Source of the DNA: Candidatus Latescibacterota bacterium
GTDB lineage: Bacteria; Latescibacterota; UBA2968; UBA8231
Direction of reading: 5' to 3'
Length of the DNA stretch: 34,115 nucleotides
NCBI GenBank assembly: GCA_022820485.1
Contig: JAJEFJ010000047.1
Span: 1 to 34,115 of the forward strand
The notes beneath the pieces are model-generated. The model did no database searches, was not told where the DNA came from, and saw only the letters and a list, made by a program, of their open reading frames with translations. Position 1 is the first letter of the stretch; each line of letters starts with the position of its first letter. This document shows positions 15,155 through 22,978 of this stretch, one piece after another. The position numbers and the translations under genes are program-made.

Positions 15155-16246
15155 GTGAAAGCTTGGCGTTTCTATGCCTTCGGCGACATGCGGCTCGACG
15201 ACATTGAGCTAGCGGCCTGCCCACCCGACCACGTGCTAGTCGAGCCGCTGGTAGTCCAGCCCAGCGCGACCGAAGCCCAACTCGCCTTTGGAATCCCGAC
15301 CTTGGCGTACGACCACGTCAAAAGCCGGCTGGAAACCGACGCGCCGCTCCAGCTCTTCGGCCACGAGTTTTGCGCCCGCATTGTAGAGGTCGGCTCAGCC
15401 GTCACCGGCTACGCACCCGGCGACCGCGTAGCAGCCCGCGCCAAGCTGCCCTGCGGCGACTGCTCCCTGTGCCACTCCCAGCGCAGCGACGACTGCCGCC
15501 GCGGCCCGATCATCGGCTTCCAACTGCCCGGCTGCTTTGCCGAGCGCGCCCTGCTCCCGGCCATCGCGTTGGTCAAGGTCGATGACCGCATCTCCGACAG
15601 CGAGGCCGCCACCCTGCAATCGCTGAGCGACAGCATCGCCGGCGTCGAGACCGCGCAGATCCGGCCGGGCGATTCGGTCGCCGTCTTTGGCCAAGGCAGC
15701 ATGGGCATCGAGAGTATGCAGGCCGCGCGCGCCTGCGGCGCGGGCCAGCTCATCACCGTGGATGTGCGGCCCGAGGCGTGTGAGATCTCGCTCGCGCTAG
15801 GGGCCGATCACGCCATCAACGCCAGCGAGGACGATCCAGTTGAAGCCATCCACGACCTGACCGGCGGCGAGGGTGCCGACGTGGTATTCGAGTGCGCCGG
15901 TGGCAGCGTCAAGCTGGGACTAGCTGGCGACCGGGCGCTCAAACAGGCCATGCACGCAGTGCGCTCCGGCGGCAAGCTAGTGGGCGTCTCCTGGTTTGGA
16001 GCACCCCTAGAATTGGATGTGGACCTGATGCGAGAGCGCAGCCTGCGCTACCTCTTCCCAGACATCAGCTCGCAGGCCCATCTGGAGTACACAGTGCGGC
16101 TGGTCGCCTCGGGGCGCATCAGCATGAAACCCACCATCCGGCACGTATTAGAGGGAATCGACAAGGTACCAGAGGCATTTGAAATCACCGCGCACAAAGC
16201 CCAGTACCAAGCCATCAATCCCGCGCAGGTCGTGATCGCCACTTAG
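15155..16246 (+). CDS. Zinc-type MDR dehydrogenase lacking the usual catalytic-zinc Cys
   Basis: The 363-aa protein is a medium-chain dehydrogenase/reductase of the threonine/sorbitol dehydrogenase type. GHE is at 69-71, and the structural zinc cysteines C100, C103, C106 and C114 have classical spacing. The NAD-binding loop GQGSMG (about 185-190) is followed by an acidic end of strand 2 (TVDVRPE), favouring NAD over NADP. The first catalytic-zinc ligand, normally in a GxCGSD-type motif near residue 38, is replaced by QPSATEAQ, so zinc chemistry there may be altered or lost. The start is GTG with AAAGGA eight bases upstream. It opens the GC-rich catabolic cluster and probably oxidises a polyol or sugar-derived alcohol; the substrate is unknown. 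Confidence 0.9.
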   Translation: MKAWRFYAFGDMRLDDIELAACPPDHVLVEPLVVQPSATEAQLAFGIPTLAYDHVKSRLETDAPLQLFGHEFCARIVEVGSAVTGYAPGDRVAARAKLPCGDCSLCHSQRSDDCRRGPIIGFQLPGCFAERALLPAIALVKVDDRISDSEAATLQSLSDSIAGVETAQIRPGDSVAVFGQGSMGIESMQAARACGAGQLITVDVRPEACEISLALGADHAINASEDDPVEAIHDLTGGEGADVVFECAGGSVKLGLAGDRALKQAMHAVRSGGKLVGVSWFGAPLELDVDLMRERSLRYLFPDISSQAHLEYTVRLVASGRISMKPTIRHVLEGIDKVPEAFEITAHKAQYQAINPAQVVIAT

Positions 16247-16289
16247 AGACTTGAACGATTTGAGCTGCTGATCGTCTCGTGCATCCTAT

Positions 16290-16324
16290 TCTGCGTCCAT
16301 CTGCGTCCATCTGCGGATTATCTT
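16290..16324. repeat. Dispersed short repeat, copy 1
   Basis: The 25 bases at 16300-16324 (CTGCGTCCATCTGCGGATTA core) are identical to 21119-21143. This copy has one extra tandem CTGCGTCCAT unit at 16291-16300. It lies in the gap between two convergent genes and reaches the stop codon of the SMP-30 gene. It resembles a small dispersed, non-coding repeat of the genome. Confidence 0.85.
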
Positions 16325-17181
16325 TAGATCGCTATATCTGGATAGTTCAACGGCATCCCCGTCTTGCCCAAATCGTAGTGCGCTATGTGCCAACGCCCCA
16401 AGTTGGCGCTGAGAAAGAGCGACCGCTCCGGGCCGCAAAAGGCGATATTGGTCGGGGCCGCCATGGCAGTGCCCTCGTAATCGTCGGCCAAAACGTCGAG
16501 CTGGCCGTCGGCATACTGATAGATGCGGTCCGGGCGATAGCAGGAGCAGTACAGAATGCCCTCGTCGTCGAAAGCAAGACCATCGGGAACGGTCTGCGGG
16601 AGTTCGAACACGGTCTCGGCGGCACCGGCGCGGCCGTCGGCCTCGATTTTGATGCGGGCCACGCGGGGATTGATGCTCACGGCCACATAGAGGTATTCGC
16701 CCGCCGCATCCAGCGCCGTGCCATTGGGAAAGTCTGCCAAAGCGCGGCTCCAAACCTCGCCTTGGCCCCCCGGAGCGATCTTGCAAATCCAACCATCGTT
16801 TTGGTGCCAGCCCCCGGAATTGGACACATACAGATTGCCAGCCGCGTCAAAGACCGGGTAGTTGGCCACAGTCAGCGGCATCTCGCCCGCGCGGTCGCAA
16901 TACGTGCTGACCGCACCATCCGGCTCGACGCGCTTGACGTCGCCGTTACAAACGTACAAACGATGCTGGGCATCCTGACAGATGCCGCCGACAAAGCCGT
17001 CCACTCGGGCGAACTCTTCAAACTCGCGCCGGGCCAAGTCAATGCGGTAGATCTGACCCGCTTCGCCGCCGGCATAGGCATAGCCATCGCAGCCCCAAGC
17101 AATGCACTCGGGGTGATCGAGGCCACTGCCAAAGTCGCCAATGATCGCTGAAATTTGGGTGTGGGTATCGAGAAGAGCCAT
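16324..17181 (-). CDS. SMP-30/gluconolactonase-like six-bladed beta-propeller
   Basis: The protein shows repeated propeller strands (YAYAGGEAGQIYRIDL, RLYVCNGDVKRVEPDG, NLYVSNSGGWHQNDGW, YLYVAVSINPRVARIK, ILYCSCYRPDRIYQY). The metal-site residues of SMP-30 proteins are recognisable: Glu in HPECIAW near the N-terminus, Asn in YVSNSGG and Asp in DGLAFDDEG. The family hydrolyses sugar lactones with a divalent metal, usually in the cytoplasm. The frame extends nine codons upstream of the chosen ATG at 17181, but AAAGGA five bases before this ATG decides the start, giving 285 aa. It is the only minus-strand gene of the cluster and is convergent to the dehydrogenase. A lactone made by that dehydrogenase would be a fitting substrate, by inference. 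Confidence 0.88.
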   Translation of the reverse strand: MALLDTHTQISAIIGDFGSGLDHPECIAWGCDGYAYAGGEAGQIYRIDLARREFEEFARVDGFVGGICQDAQHRLYVCNGDVKRVEPDGAVSTYCDRAGEMPLTVANYPVFDAAGNLYVSNSGGWHQNDGWICKIAPGGQGEVWSRALADFPNGTALDAAGEYLYVAVSINPRVARIKIEADGRAGAAETVFELPQTVPDGLAFDDEGILYCSCYRPDRIYQYADGQLDVLADDYEGTAMAAPTNIAFCGPERSLFLSANLGRWHIAHYDLGKTGMPLNYPDIAI

Positions 17182-17317
17182 AACATTCCTTTCGCGATAG
17201 AGGTGCAAGGTCGGCCTCGACGGTAATTCAAAGTCGCCGCGCCGACAAGCCCCTTATTGACAGCCGCCCACGGGTGCGCTATGGTCTGCTCTCCCAACAT
17301 TCACCCCGCGAGGTCCC

Positions 17318-18169
17318 GTGCAATTTTCACGACTAACGCCAGAACAACGCGAATTCTTCGACGCCAACGGCTATCTCATCGTCCCCGACGCGCTCGATCA
17401 GGAAACCATTGCCCAAGTCGCCGCAGCCGCCGACCGCCTGATGGACGACTTCGCCTACGAGGGCTACTACCAGCACCGCCGCGACGGTATCGTCCAAGAC
17501 CCCACCCTCGCCAAACTAGCTACCTCCTCGGCGCTCGTTCCACTCGTCATCCAGCTCCTCGGCACCCACATCCACATCACCAACACGGCCCTGATCTACA
17601 AACATCCCCAGCCCGCCGACGACCCCGGCGACTGCACTTGGCACCGCGACGTCGGCGTCCACCTCGACTTGGGCCACGTCCATCTCCCGCGCGTTGGCCT
17701 CAAGGTCGGCTACTGCCTCACCGACATGGACGGACCTCACACCGGTGCCACGCTCTTTGCACCCGGCAGCAATCGCCTCGCCGAACCCCTCGTCATTCCC
17801 AAAGACCAAATCCACCCCGCAGAATACCTTGAACCCCGCCTCAAAGCCGGCGACGCCTTTCTCTTTGAAAGCCGCATCTACCACGGCGCGGAGATCAACA
17901 GCCAGAACTACGTCTCCAAAGTCGCGATGTTCGGCTATCACTATAGCTGGATCCGCCCCGACTACTACCTGCGCTACTATGCCGACGAGGTCCAGCCGAG
18001 CGCGACCGTAGTCGCCAATCTCGACGACGTCGGTCGCCAACTCCTAGGGGCTACCGCCGACGCCCAAGGACGCGAAGACCCCAACGGCATCCACTGGTCC
18101 ATTGCCGAATGGGCCACCGAGCACGGCCTGTCTTTGGAAAGAGCACCGCAGCGAATCGACGCGGTGTGA
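17318..18169 (+). CDS. Phytanoyl-CoA dioxygenase (PhyH) family protein 1
   Basis: The 283-aa Fe(II)/2-oxoglutarate oxygenase has the N-terminal FDANGYLIVPDALD (about residues 10-23), the HxD metal motif in CTWHRDVG (near 107-114), and the distal histidine in IYHGAEINSQN with following basic residues for 2-oxoglutarate. The PhyH family hydroxylates or halogenates small molecules, and here the substrate is unknown. The start is GTG with GAGG upstream. It overlaps nothing, but its stop codon sits inside the SD of a six-codon leader ORF before the GPH transporter, so the two genes are probably cotranscribed. It is one of three divergent PhyH proteins within 9 kb. Confidence 0.92.
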   Translation: MQFSRLTPEQREFFDANGYLIVPDALDQETIAQVAAAADRLMDDFAYEGYYQHRRDGIVQDPTLAKLATSSALVPLVIQLLGTHIHITNTALIYKHPQPADDPGDCTWHRDVGVHLDLGHVHLPRVGLKVGYCLTDMDGPHTGATLFAPGSNRLAEPLVIPKDQIHPAEYLEPRLKAGDAFLFESRIYHGAEINSQNYVSKVAMFGYHYSWIRPDYYLRYYADEVQPSATVVANLDDVGRQLLGATADAQGREDPNGIHWSIAEWATEHGLSLERAPQRIDAV

Positions 18170-18176
18170 GGTTAGC

Positions 18177-18197
18177 ATGGGGTTCGGCCGCCCATGA
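18177..18197 (+). CDS. Six-codon leader ORF coupled to the transporter start
   Basis: ATG at 18177 follows GAGG (18168-18171) at ideal spacing and encodes MGFGRP before TGA at 18195-18197. That TGA overlaps the transporter ATG at 18194 as ATGA. The transporter ATG has no SD of its own, so ribosomes probably arrive by termination-reinitiation. The peptide itself is unlikely to matter. Confidence 0.45.
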   Translation: MGFGRP

Positions 18198-19597
18198 CTC
18201 CGCCTCTATCCCACCGCACCAAACTCGGTTACGGGGCCGCCGATTGGGGCTTGGCCGCCGTAGAGTCAATGGTGCAGATCTACCTGTTCAAATTCTACAA
18301 CGTCGTCGTCGGCCTACCCGCACTCTACACCGGCCTAGCGCTGGCCTTGGCCATTGTCTGGGACGCCATCACCGATCCCCTCATGGGCGGCATCTCCGAC
18401 CGCTCCCGCTGGTCCGGCGGACGACGGCGGCCCTACTTGCTGCCCGGAGCCGCGCTATTGGCCGTTTCCTTTATCTGGATTTTCAACCCGCCGCCTCTCG
18501 ACAGCAACGCCGCCCGCTTCGCCTTTTTGCTGATCTCGTTCATCCTGCTCAACACCGCTATGACCGTGGTCGGCGTACCGCATTCGGCCCTCGGCAGCGA
18601 ACTGAGCTTTGACCGCGACCAGCGCACCCAACTTTTCGCCTACAAGCGGCTTTTCGGCACCGTGGGTGCCCTAGTCGGCCTGTGGCTGCCCGGACTCATC
18701 TTGATCCAAATGGACGGCCACGCCGACCCGACCGGTGCCCAAGCGCGCGACTTGGCCAGTTGGTGGTTGGCCGCCCCCATCGTGTTGGGTGCTTGGATCA
18801 CGGTCCGCGCCACTCGCGGCCTCGACCGACCCGCCGACCACGCCCAACCCAAAAAGTCGCTCCATCTCTGGCGTCTATTCGCCGACCAGAGGAGCACTTG
18901 GGCTAATCCCTTTTTCCGCGTCCTGTTGCTGGCCTTTCTAGTCGCCACAATCGGCCGCACGTTCAACGCCTCCACCGCGCTCTACTACTATGAATACCGC
19001 TTGCAGCTAACCGAGCAAGAAACCATCGGCTGGATCTTATTGCCCTTTTTCTTGAGCTTCCTCGCCTCCTTGCCGGGCTGGATCTGGGCTGCCCGCCGCT
19101 GGGGCAAGAAAACAGCCGGAGTCATCGGCGTCTGCGGCCTAGGAGTCTCCACTGCCGTGGCCTATCCGCTCTTTCCCATCGGGGAATTGGCCGCGCCCCT
19201 GCTCTACGCGCTAGTGGGCGGAGGCTTGGCCGGAGCCGTCGTCTTGCTCGACGCCTTAGTCGCCGATACCATTGACTACGACAAACTCAAGACGGGCCTC
19301 GACCGCGAGGGACTCTACTTCGGCGTCTGGCGCATGGGCACCAAGCTAGCCCGCGCATTGGGGCTGGGACTCAACGGCGTCTCGCTCTGGCTGATCGGTT
19401 TCTCCGCCGCGTCAGCAACACAGACCCCCGAGACAAGTTGGCGCTTAGCTTTGCTCTTTGGACCGATGGTGGGTATCCTGTTCTTCGGAGCCGGACTCAT
19501 CCTGTGGCGCTTGCCTTTGACCGACGAGCGGCACCAGCGCATCCAGCGCCTATTGCGACGCCGCCGTCAAAGACTACACATTTCACAAGGGGATTAA
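18194..19597 (+). CDS. GPH-family (MelB-like) sugar:cation symporter
   Basis: The 467-aa integral membrane protein has about twelve hydrophobic segments. GPH hallmarks are KLGYGAADWGLAAVESM at the N-terminus, AIVWDAITDPLMGGISDRSRWSGGRRRPYLL (about residues 54-85) with the conserved D-x-x-x-DP and arginine-rich loop, and VADTIDYDKLKTG in the second half. Family members import melibiose, xylosides or glucuronides with H+ or Na+. The gene lies directly after PhyH 1 and before a secreted hydrolase, so it probably imports the product of that hydrolase or a related compound. Its start is coupled to a short leader ORF. Confidence 0.93.
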   Translation: MTPPLSHRTKLGYGAADWGLAAVESMVQIYLFKFYNVVVGLPALYTGLALALAIVWDAITDPLMGGISDRSRWSGGRRRPYLLPGAALLAVSFIWIFNPPPLDSNAARFAFLLISFILLNTAMTVVGVPHSALGSELSFDRDQRTQLFAYKRLFGTVGALVGLWLPGLILIQMDGHADPTGAQARDLASWWLAAPIVLGAWITVRATRGLDRPADHAQPKKSLHLWRLFADQRSTWANPFFRVLLLAFLVATIGRTFNASTALYYYEYRLQLTEQETIGWILLPFFLSFLASLPGWIWAARRWGKKTAGVIGVCGLGVSTAVAYPLFPIGELAAPLLYALVGGGLAGAVVLLDALVADTIDYDKLKTGLDREGLYFGVWRMGTKLARALGLGLNGVSLWLIGFSAASATQTPETSWRLALLFGPMVGILFFGAGLILWRLPLTDERHQRIQRLLRRRRQRLHISQGD

Positions 19598-19675
19598 GGG
19601 ACGCGGGGACTTAAACTCAGAGTCGTATATCGCGTATTGAGAAATCGCACCCCGATAAAAAGGTTCAAGTGCCCC

Positions 19676-21094
19676 ATGAAAATCCGCGCTAGACACCTCT
19701 CGCGCTGCATCCTAACCACCCTCGTCACCAGCCTAGCCGCCATGACCCAAGCCCAAGCCGACTCCGACCGCATCCAGCCCTACGCCGCCAATCCGCGCTA
19801 CTGGCAGTACAACGGCCAGCCCGTGCTCCTGTTGGGCGGCACAATCAAAGACTGCCTCTTCCAAATACCCGATCTCGAAAATCATCTCGACCTGCTGCAA
19901 TCAGTCGGCGGCAACTACGTGCGCAATACCATGAGCGACCGCCGCGTTTACGGCTATGAGGTCCCAGCCTTCCACCAAGCTGCCGACGGCCTATACGACC
20001 TCAACCGCTGGAACCCGGTTTATTGGCAGCGCTTTGCCGACCTTTTGCGCTGGACCGCCGAGCGCGACATCATCGTCCAGATAGAAATGTGGGACCGCTT
20101 TGACCACAGCCAAAGACATTGGCAAGAAGGGCCCCTCAATCCAGCCAACAATATCAACTACACCGTCGAGGAATCGGGCCTCGAAACGGACTATCCCGCC
20201 CACCCCGGCGGCAATTGGCAGCCTTTCTTCTACACCGTCCCCACCTTGCGCAACAACCAAGTCGTGCTCCCCTACCAACAAGCCTTCGTCGATCAAGTCC
20301 TCAAGCATTCCCTCGCCTACGACCACGTGCTCTACTGCATGGACAACGAGACCAGCGGCGACCCGGCGTGGGGTACCTATTGGAACGACTACATCAAGGA
20401 GCGGGCGCAGCAAGCGGGCAAGACCGTTGAAACCACGGAAATGTGGGACGAGTGGGACGTGCGGGGGCAGACCCATCGCGCCACCTTCGACCACCCGGAG
20501 CAGTACTCTTTCATCGACATCTCGCAGAATAGCTGGCAGCGCGAGCAGACCAATTGGGATCGCGCCCAATGGGTATGGCAATACATCGCCGCGCAACCCC
20601 GACCGATCAATTCGACCAAAATCTACGGTGCCCAGACGCATCGGGACCAAAGTCGCGGCATCGACGACCGCCACGCCACCGAGTGCTTTTGGCGCAACCT
20701 CATCGGCGGCTTTGCCTCCAGCCGCTTTCACCGACCGGATTCCGGCATCGGGCTAACCCCCCAAGCTCAAGCCCACATTCGCAGCGGTCGCATGCTGTCC
20801 GAGGTCTTCGACTTTTTCAACGCCGAACCAGATTCCGACAGCACCCTATTGAGCGACCGCGCCGCCAACGAAGCCTATCTCAGCCGCATCCCCGGTCGCC
20901 AGTACGCGCTCTACTTTACCGACGGCGGCGCGGTCGGTCTTGACCTGACCAGGACAGAAGGCACCTTCCAAGTCCAATGGCTCGACATTGCCGCCAGCAC
21001 CTGGACCTCCGCCGACGATGTGGACGGCGACACTGTAGCGCAACTAACTCCTCCCCGAGGCGGCCCTTGGGTCGCCCTGCTGACGAGGCGATAA
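19676..21094 (+). CDS. Secreted (beta/alpha)8 glycoside hydrolase-like protein
   Basis: The 472-aa protein begins with a basic, then hydrophobic signal peptide (MKIRARHLSRCILTTLVTSLAAM, cleavage likely near AQA). A barrel-like body follows, opening with YWQYNGQPVLLLGGT, the usual start of cellulase-type and DUF4038-like glycosidases. DNE with Glu225 (CMDNETSG) is a good clan-A acid/base candidate at a strand end. EMWDEWDV lies further on. The end (about 400-472) looks like a small beta domain (YALYFTDGGAVGLDL, VQWLDIAAS). It probably cleaves a glycoside outside the cytoplasm. The frame opens 13 codons earlier at a TTG, but the ATG at 19676 gives the clean signal peptide. The glycosidase family cannot be fixed from sequence alone. 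Confidence 0.8.
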   Translation: MKIRARHLSRCILTTLVTSLAAMTQAQADSDRIQPYAANPRYWQYNGQPVLLLGGTIKDCLFQIPDLENHLDLLQSVGGNYVRNTMSDRRVYGYEVPAFHQAADGLYDLNRWNPVYWQRFADLLRWTAERDIIVQIEMWDRFDHSQRHWQEGPLNPANNINYTVEESGLETDYPAHPGGNWQPFFYTVPTLRNNQVVLPYQQAFVDQVLKHSLAYDHVLYCMDNETSGDPAWGTYWNDYIKERAQQAGKTVETTEMWDEWDVRGQTHRATFDHPEQYSFIDISQNSWQREQTNWDRAQWVWQYIAAQPRPINSTKIYGAQTHRDQSRGIDDRHATECFWRNLIGGFASSRFHRPDSGIGLTPQAQAHIRSGRMLSEVFDFFNAEPDSDSTLLSDRAANEAYLSRIPGRQYALYFTDGGAVGLDLTRTEGTFQVQWLDIAASTWTSADDVDGDTVAQLTPPRGGPWVALLTRR

Positions 21095-21108
21095 CAGGAG
21101 AACAAATT

Positions 21109-21147
21109 GTGAATTATATCTGCGTCCATCTGCGGATTATCTTATGA
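21109..21147 (+). CDS. Twelve-codon leader ORF created by a repeat insertion before the aldo/keto reductase
   Basis: GTG at 21109 follows AGGAG at eight-base spacing and encodes a 12-residue peptide ending in TGA at 21145-21147. The TGA overlaps the reductase ATG at 21144 as ATGA. Most of the ORF is the dispersed repeat at 21119-21143. TGAA flanks the insert on both sides (21110-21113 and 21145-21148), as a small target duplication would. Removing the insert would put GTGAACGATATG directly behind the SD, likely the ancestral start. Confidence 0.45.
   Translation: MNYICVHLRIIL
21119..21143. repeat. Dispersed short repeat, copy 2
   Basis: These 25 bases are identical to 16300-16324 and end one base before the aldo/keto reductase ATG. 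The repeat separates a good SD from that ATG and is flanked by TGAA direct repeats, suggesting a mobile insertion. Confidence 0.85.
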
Positions 21148-22088
21148 ACGATATGACCACTAGCAACCGCATCTTCTTCGGCCAGACCGACCTCCAGGTC
21201 TCGCGCCTGTGCCAAGGCACCGCCTTCCGCCACCTACCCCGCGCCGACAGCCCCCAGTCCCTAGCCGTGCTCCACCACTGCTTGGACCAAGGCATCAACT
21301 TCTTCGACACAGCGCAGGCCTACGGCTGGGGCGGGGCCGAGGAAGTGCTAGGGCGGGCCATCGCGGGTCGCCGCGACGAGGTCGTCATCTGCACCAAGGT
21401 TCCCGCCTCGCTGGCCCCCACAAGCGACGGCGACCCCGGTGAGCGCGTCCGCTACACCCGCGCCTATCTCACCGACCGCCTCGAAGAAAGCCTCTACCGC
21501 CTGCACACCGACTATGTTGACCTCTACCTTTTACACCACCGCGACGAGGACACGCCACCGGAGGCCATCGCCGAGGTCATGGAGGATCTAGTACAGGCCG
21601 GCAAAACTCGCTACTGGGGCGTCTCCAACCACAGCGCCGCCGAAGTAGAAGCCTTCCTCAACCTAGCCCCCATCGCTGGCGTCGAGGACTACTACAACAT
21701 CGCCGGCAGCCACTGCGACGAAACGGGACGCTCGCGCGTGGAGATTTACGAGGAAGAAATGCTGCCCCTGCTGCGGCGCACCGGACTAGGCTGCCTAGCC
21801 TTCAGTCCGATGGACACCGGCCTGCTGGCTCGGCCCAACGACCCCGCTCTCGCCGCCTTAGTCGCCGCCATCGACCAAGTCGCCGCTGATCTGGGCACCA
21901 CCCGCGCTACCGTCTGCGTCGCCTGGGTCTTGCATCAGAGCATCACCTGCGTACTCGCTGGTGCCGAAAGCGCCGCGCACGTCGATGCCAATCTCCAAGG
22001 CACCCGCCTCCAACTTCCCGCAGACGGGCTCGCCGCCCTCGACCAAGCGCGCCAAACCTATCGCGCCAGCCAGGAGCAACGCCCGTGA
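21144..22088 (+). CDS. Aldo/keto reductase family oxidoreductase
   Basis: The 314-aa TIM-barrel NADPH oxidoreductase shows the catalytic tetrad of the AKR family: Asp and Tyr in NFFDTAQAYGWGG (about residues 51-63), Lys in VVICTKVP (about 79-86) and His in DLYLLHHRDED (about 125-135). RYWGVSNHS and the C-terminal VAWVLHQSITCVLAGAES cofactor-binding segment are also typical. It would reduce an aldehyde or ketone, or oxidise the alcohol, of a sugar-like compound in the cytoplasm. The ATG lacks its own SD and is overlapped by a leader ORF; an alternative start is ATG 21153. It overlaps the next gene by GTGA, so the two are in one operon. Confidence 0.93.
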   Translation: MNDMTTSNRIFFGQTDLQVSRLCQGTAFRHLPRADSPQSLAVLHHCLDQGINFFDTAQAYGWGGAEEVLGRAIAGRRDEVVICTKVPASLAPTSDGDPGERVRYTRAYLTDRLEESLYRLHTDYVDLYLLHHRDEDTPPEAIAEVMEDLVQAGKTRYWGVSNHSAAEVEAFLNLAPIAGVEDYYNIAGSHCDETGRSRVEIYEEEMLPLLRRTGLGCLAFSPMDTGLLARPNDPALAALVAAIDQVAADLGTTRATVCVAWVLHQSITCVLAGAESAAHVDANLQGTRLQLPADGLAALDQARQTYRASQEQRP

Positions 22089-22966
22089 ACATCGTCGACG
22101 CCCACATCCACGTCTGGACCTCCGACTTCGACCGGTATCCCCTAGCCCCCGGCTTTACGCCCGCCGACCTGTGGCTACCCTCTTTTACGCCCGACGATCA
22201 CTTTGCCTATAGCCGCAAGGTCGGCAAGGTCCGCCTCAACCTAGTGCAAATGACCTGGTACGGCCTCGACCATAGCTACATCCTCGACCTAATCGCCTCG
22301 GATCCTGAGACTTATACTGGCACCGGCATCGTCCCCGGGGTCTCCGACGTGTCGCTGGCCGACCCGGGCAAGACCATGCTCGCCTTGGCCGAGGGGGGCA
22401 TTCGCGCTTTCCGCGTACGCGGCGGCAGCACCGGTCGCCCAACCGCTTTTGGCCGTCGGGATCGCTGGCTCGACTACCCCGGCTACGAATCGATGTTCCG
22501 CACCGGAGCCGAACACAATCTGGCCCTCAGCTTCCTCATGGGACTCGCAGACCTGCCCGGCCTAATCCGCCTCTGCCGCCGCTTTCCCGCAACCCCCGTA
22601 ATCCTCGACCATATCTGCGGCGTGCGCATCCGCGACGGCGTCTGGCCCGAAGGCGATATCCGCACCCTCTGCAACATGGCCCGCTACCCGCGCGTCATGG
22701 TCAAGCTCGGCCCGTTCCAAGCTCTCGGCAACGGCGAGGCTCCCTACCTCGACCTCCTGCCCCTCATCGAGCGCATCGTCAATGCCTTTGGCCCCGAGCG
22801 CGTCATGTGGGAAAGCGACAGCGGCGGCCCCGTCCGCATGAAAAATCCCCCAACCGACTTTGCCGCGGCAATCGCCCTTATCCGCGACCACGCCGATTTC
22901 CTCAGCCAAAACGACAAGGAATACATCCTAGGAAAGACAGCCGAGGACTTCTTCTTCAACCGCTAG
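22085..22966 (+). CDS. Amidohydrolase (metal-dependent TIM-barrel hydrolase, COG3618-like)
   Basis: The 293-aa protein opens with NIVDAHIHVWT, the HxH metal motif of amidohydrolase family 2 at residues 6-8. Further conserved elements are FRVRGGSTGR, VILDHICG (metal His near residue 179), VMVKLGPF and MWESDSGGP with the catalytic Asp near residue 240. Family members hydrolyse lactones such as 2-pyrone-4,6-dicarboxylate or fuconolactone, or decarboxylate aromatic acids. The start is GTG overlapping the aldo/keto reductase stop as GTGA, showing translational coupling. Lactone hydrolysis after oxidation by a neighbour would fit, but the substrate is unknown. Confidence 0.9.
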   Translation: MNIVDAHIHVWTSDFDRYPLAPGFTPADLWLPSFTPDDHFAYSRKVGKVRLNLVQMTWYGLDHSYILDLIASDPETYTGTGIVPGVSDVSLADPGKTMLALAEGGIRAFRVRGGSTGRPTAFGRRDRWLDYPGYESMFRTGAEHNLALSFLMGLADLPGLIRLCRRFPATPVILDHICGVRIRDGVWPEGDIRTLCNMARYPRVMVKLGPFQALGNGEAPYLDLLPLIERIVNAFGPERVMWESDSGGPVRMKNPPTDFAAAIALIRDHADFLSQNDKEYILGKTAEDFFFNR

Positions 22967-22978
22967 GAAAGAACCGCC

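Noticed and set aside
16279..17151. 290-codon plus-strand ORF opposite the SMP-30 gene
   Set aside because: It is antisense to a well-supported beta-propeller gene in GC-rich DNA where long shadow frames are common; it has no family match or SD.
17516..18040. Minus-strand ORF opposite PhyH 1, and similar ones opposite the hydrolase (19991-20731) and PhyH 3
   Set aside because: They are low-complexity Val/Gly/Glu/Asp translations typical of the reverse strand of C-ending codons, without start signals.
19598..19675. GGGACGCGGGGACTTAAAC as a mobile-element end
   Set aside because: It occurs once in the window, without an inverted partner or transposase, so nothing can be claimed.
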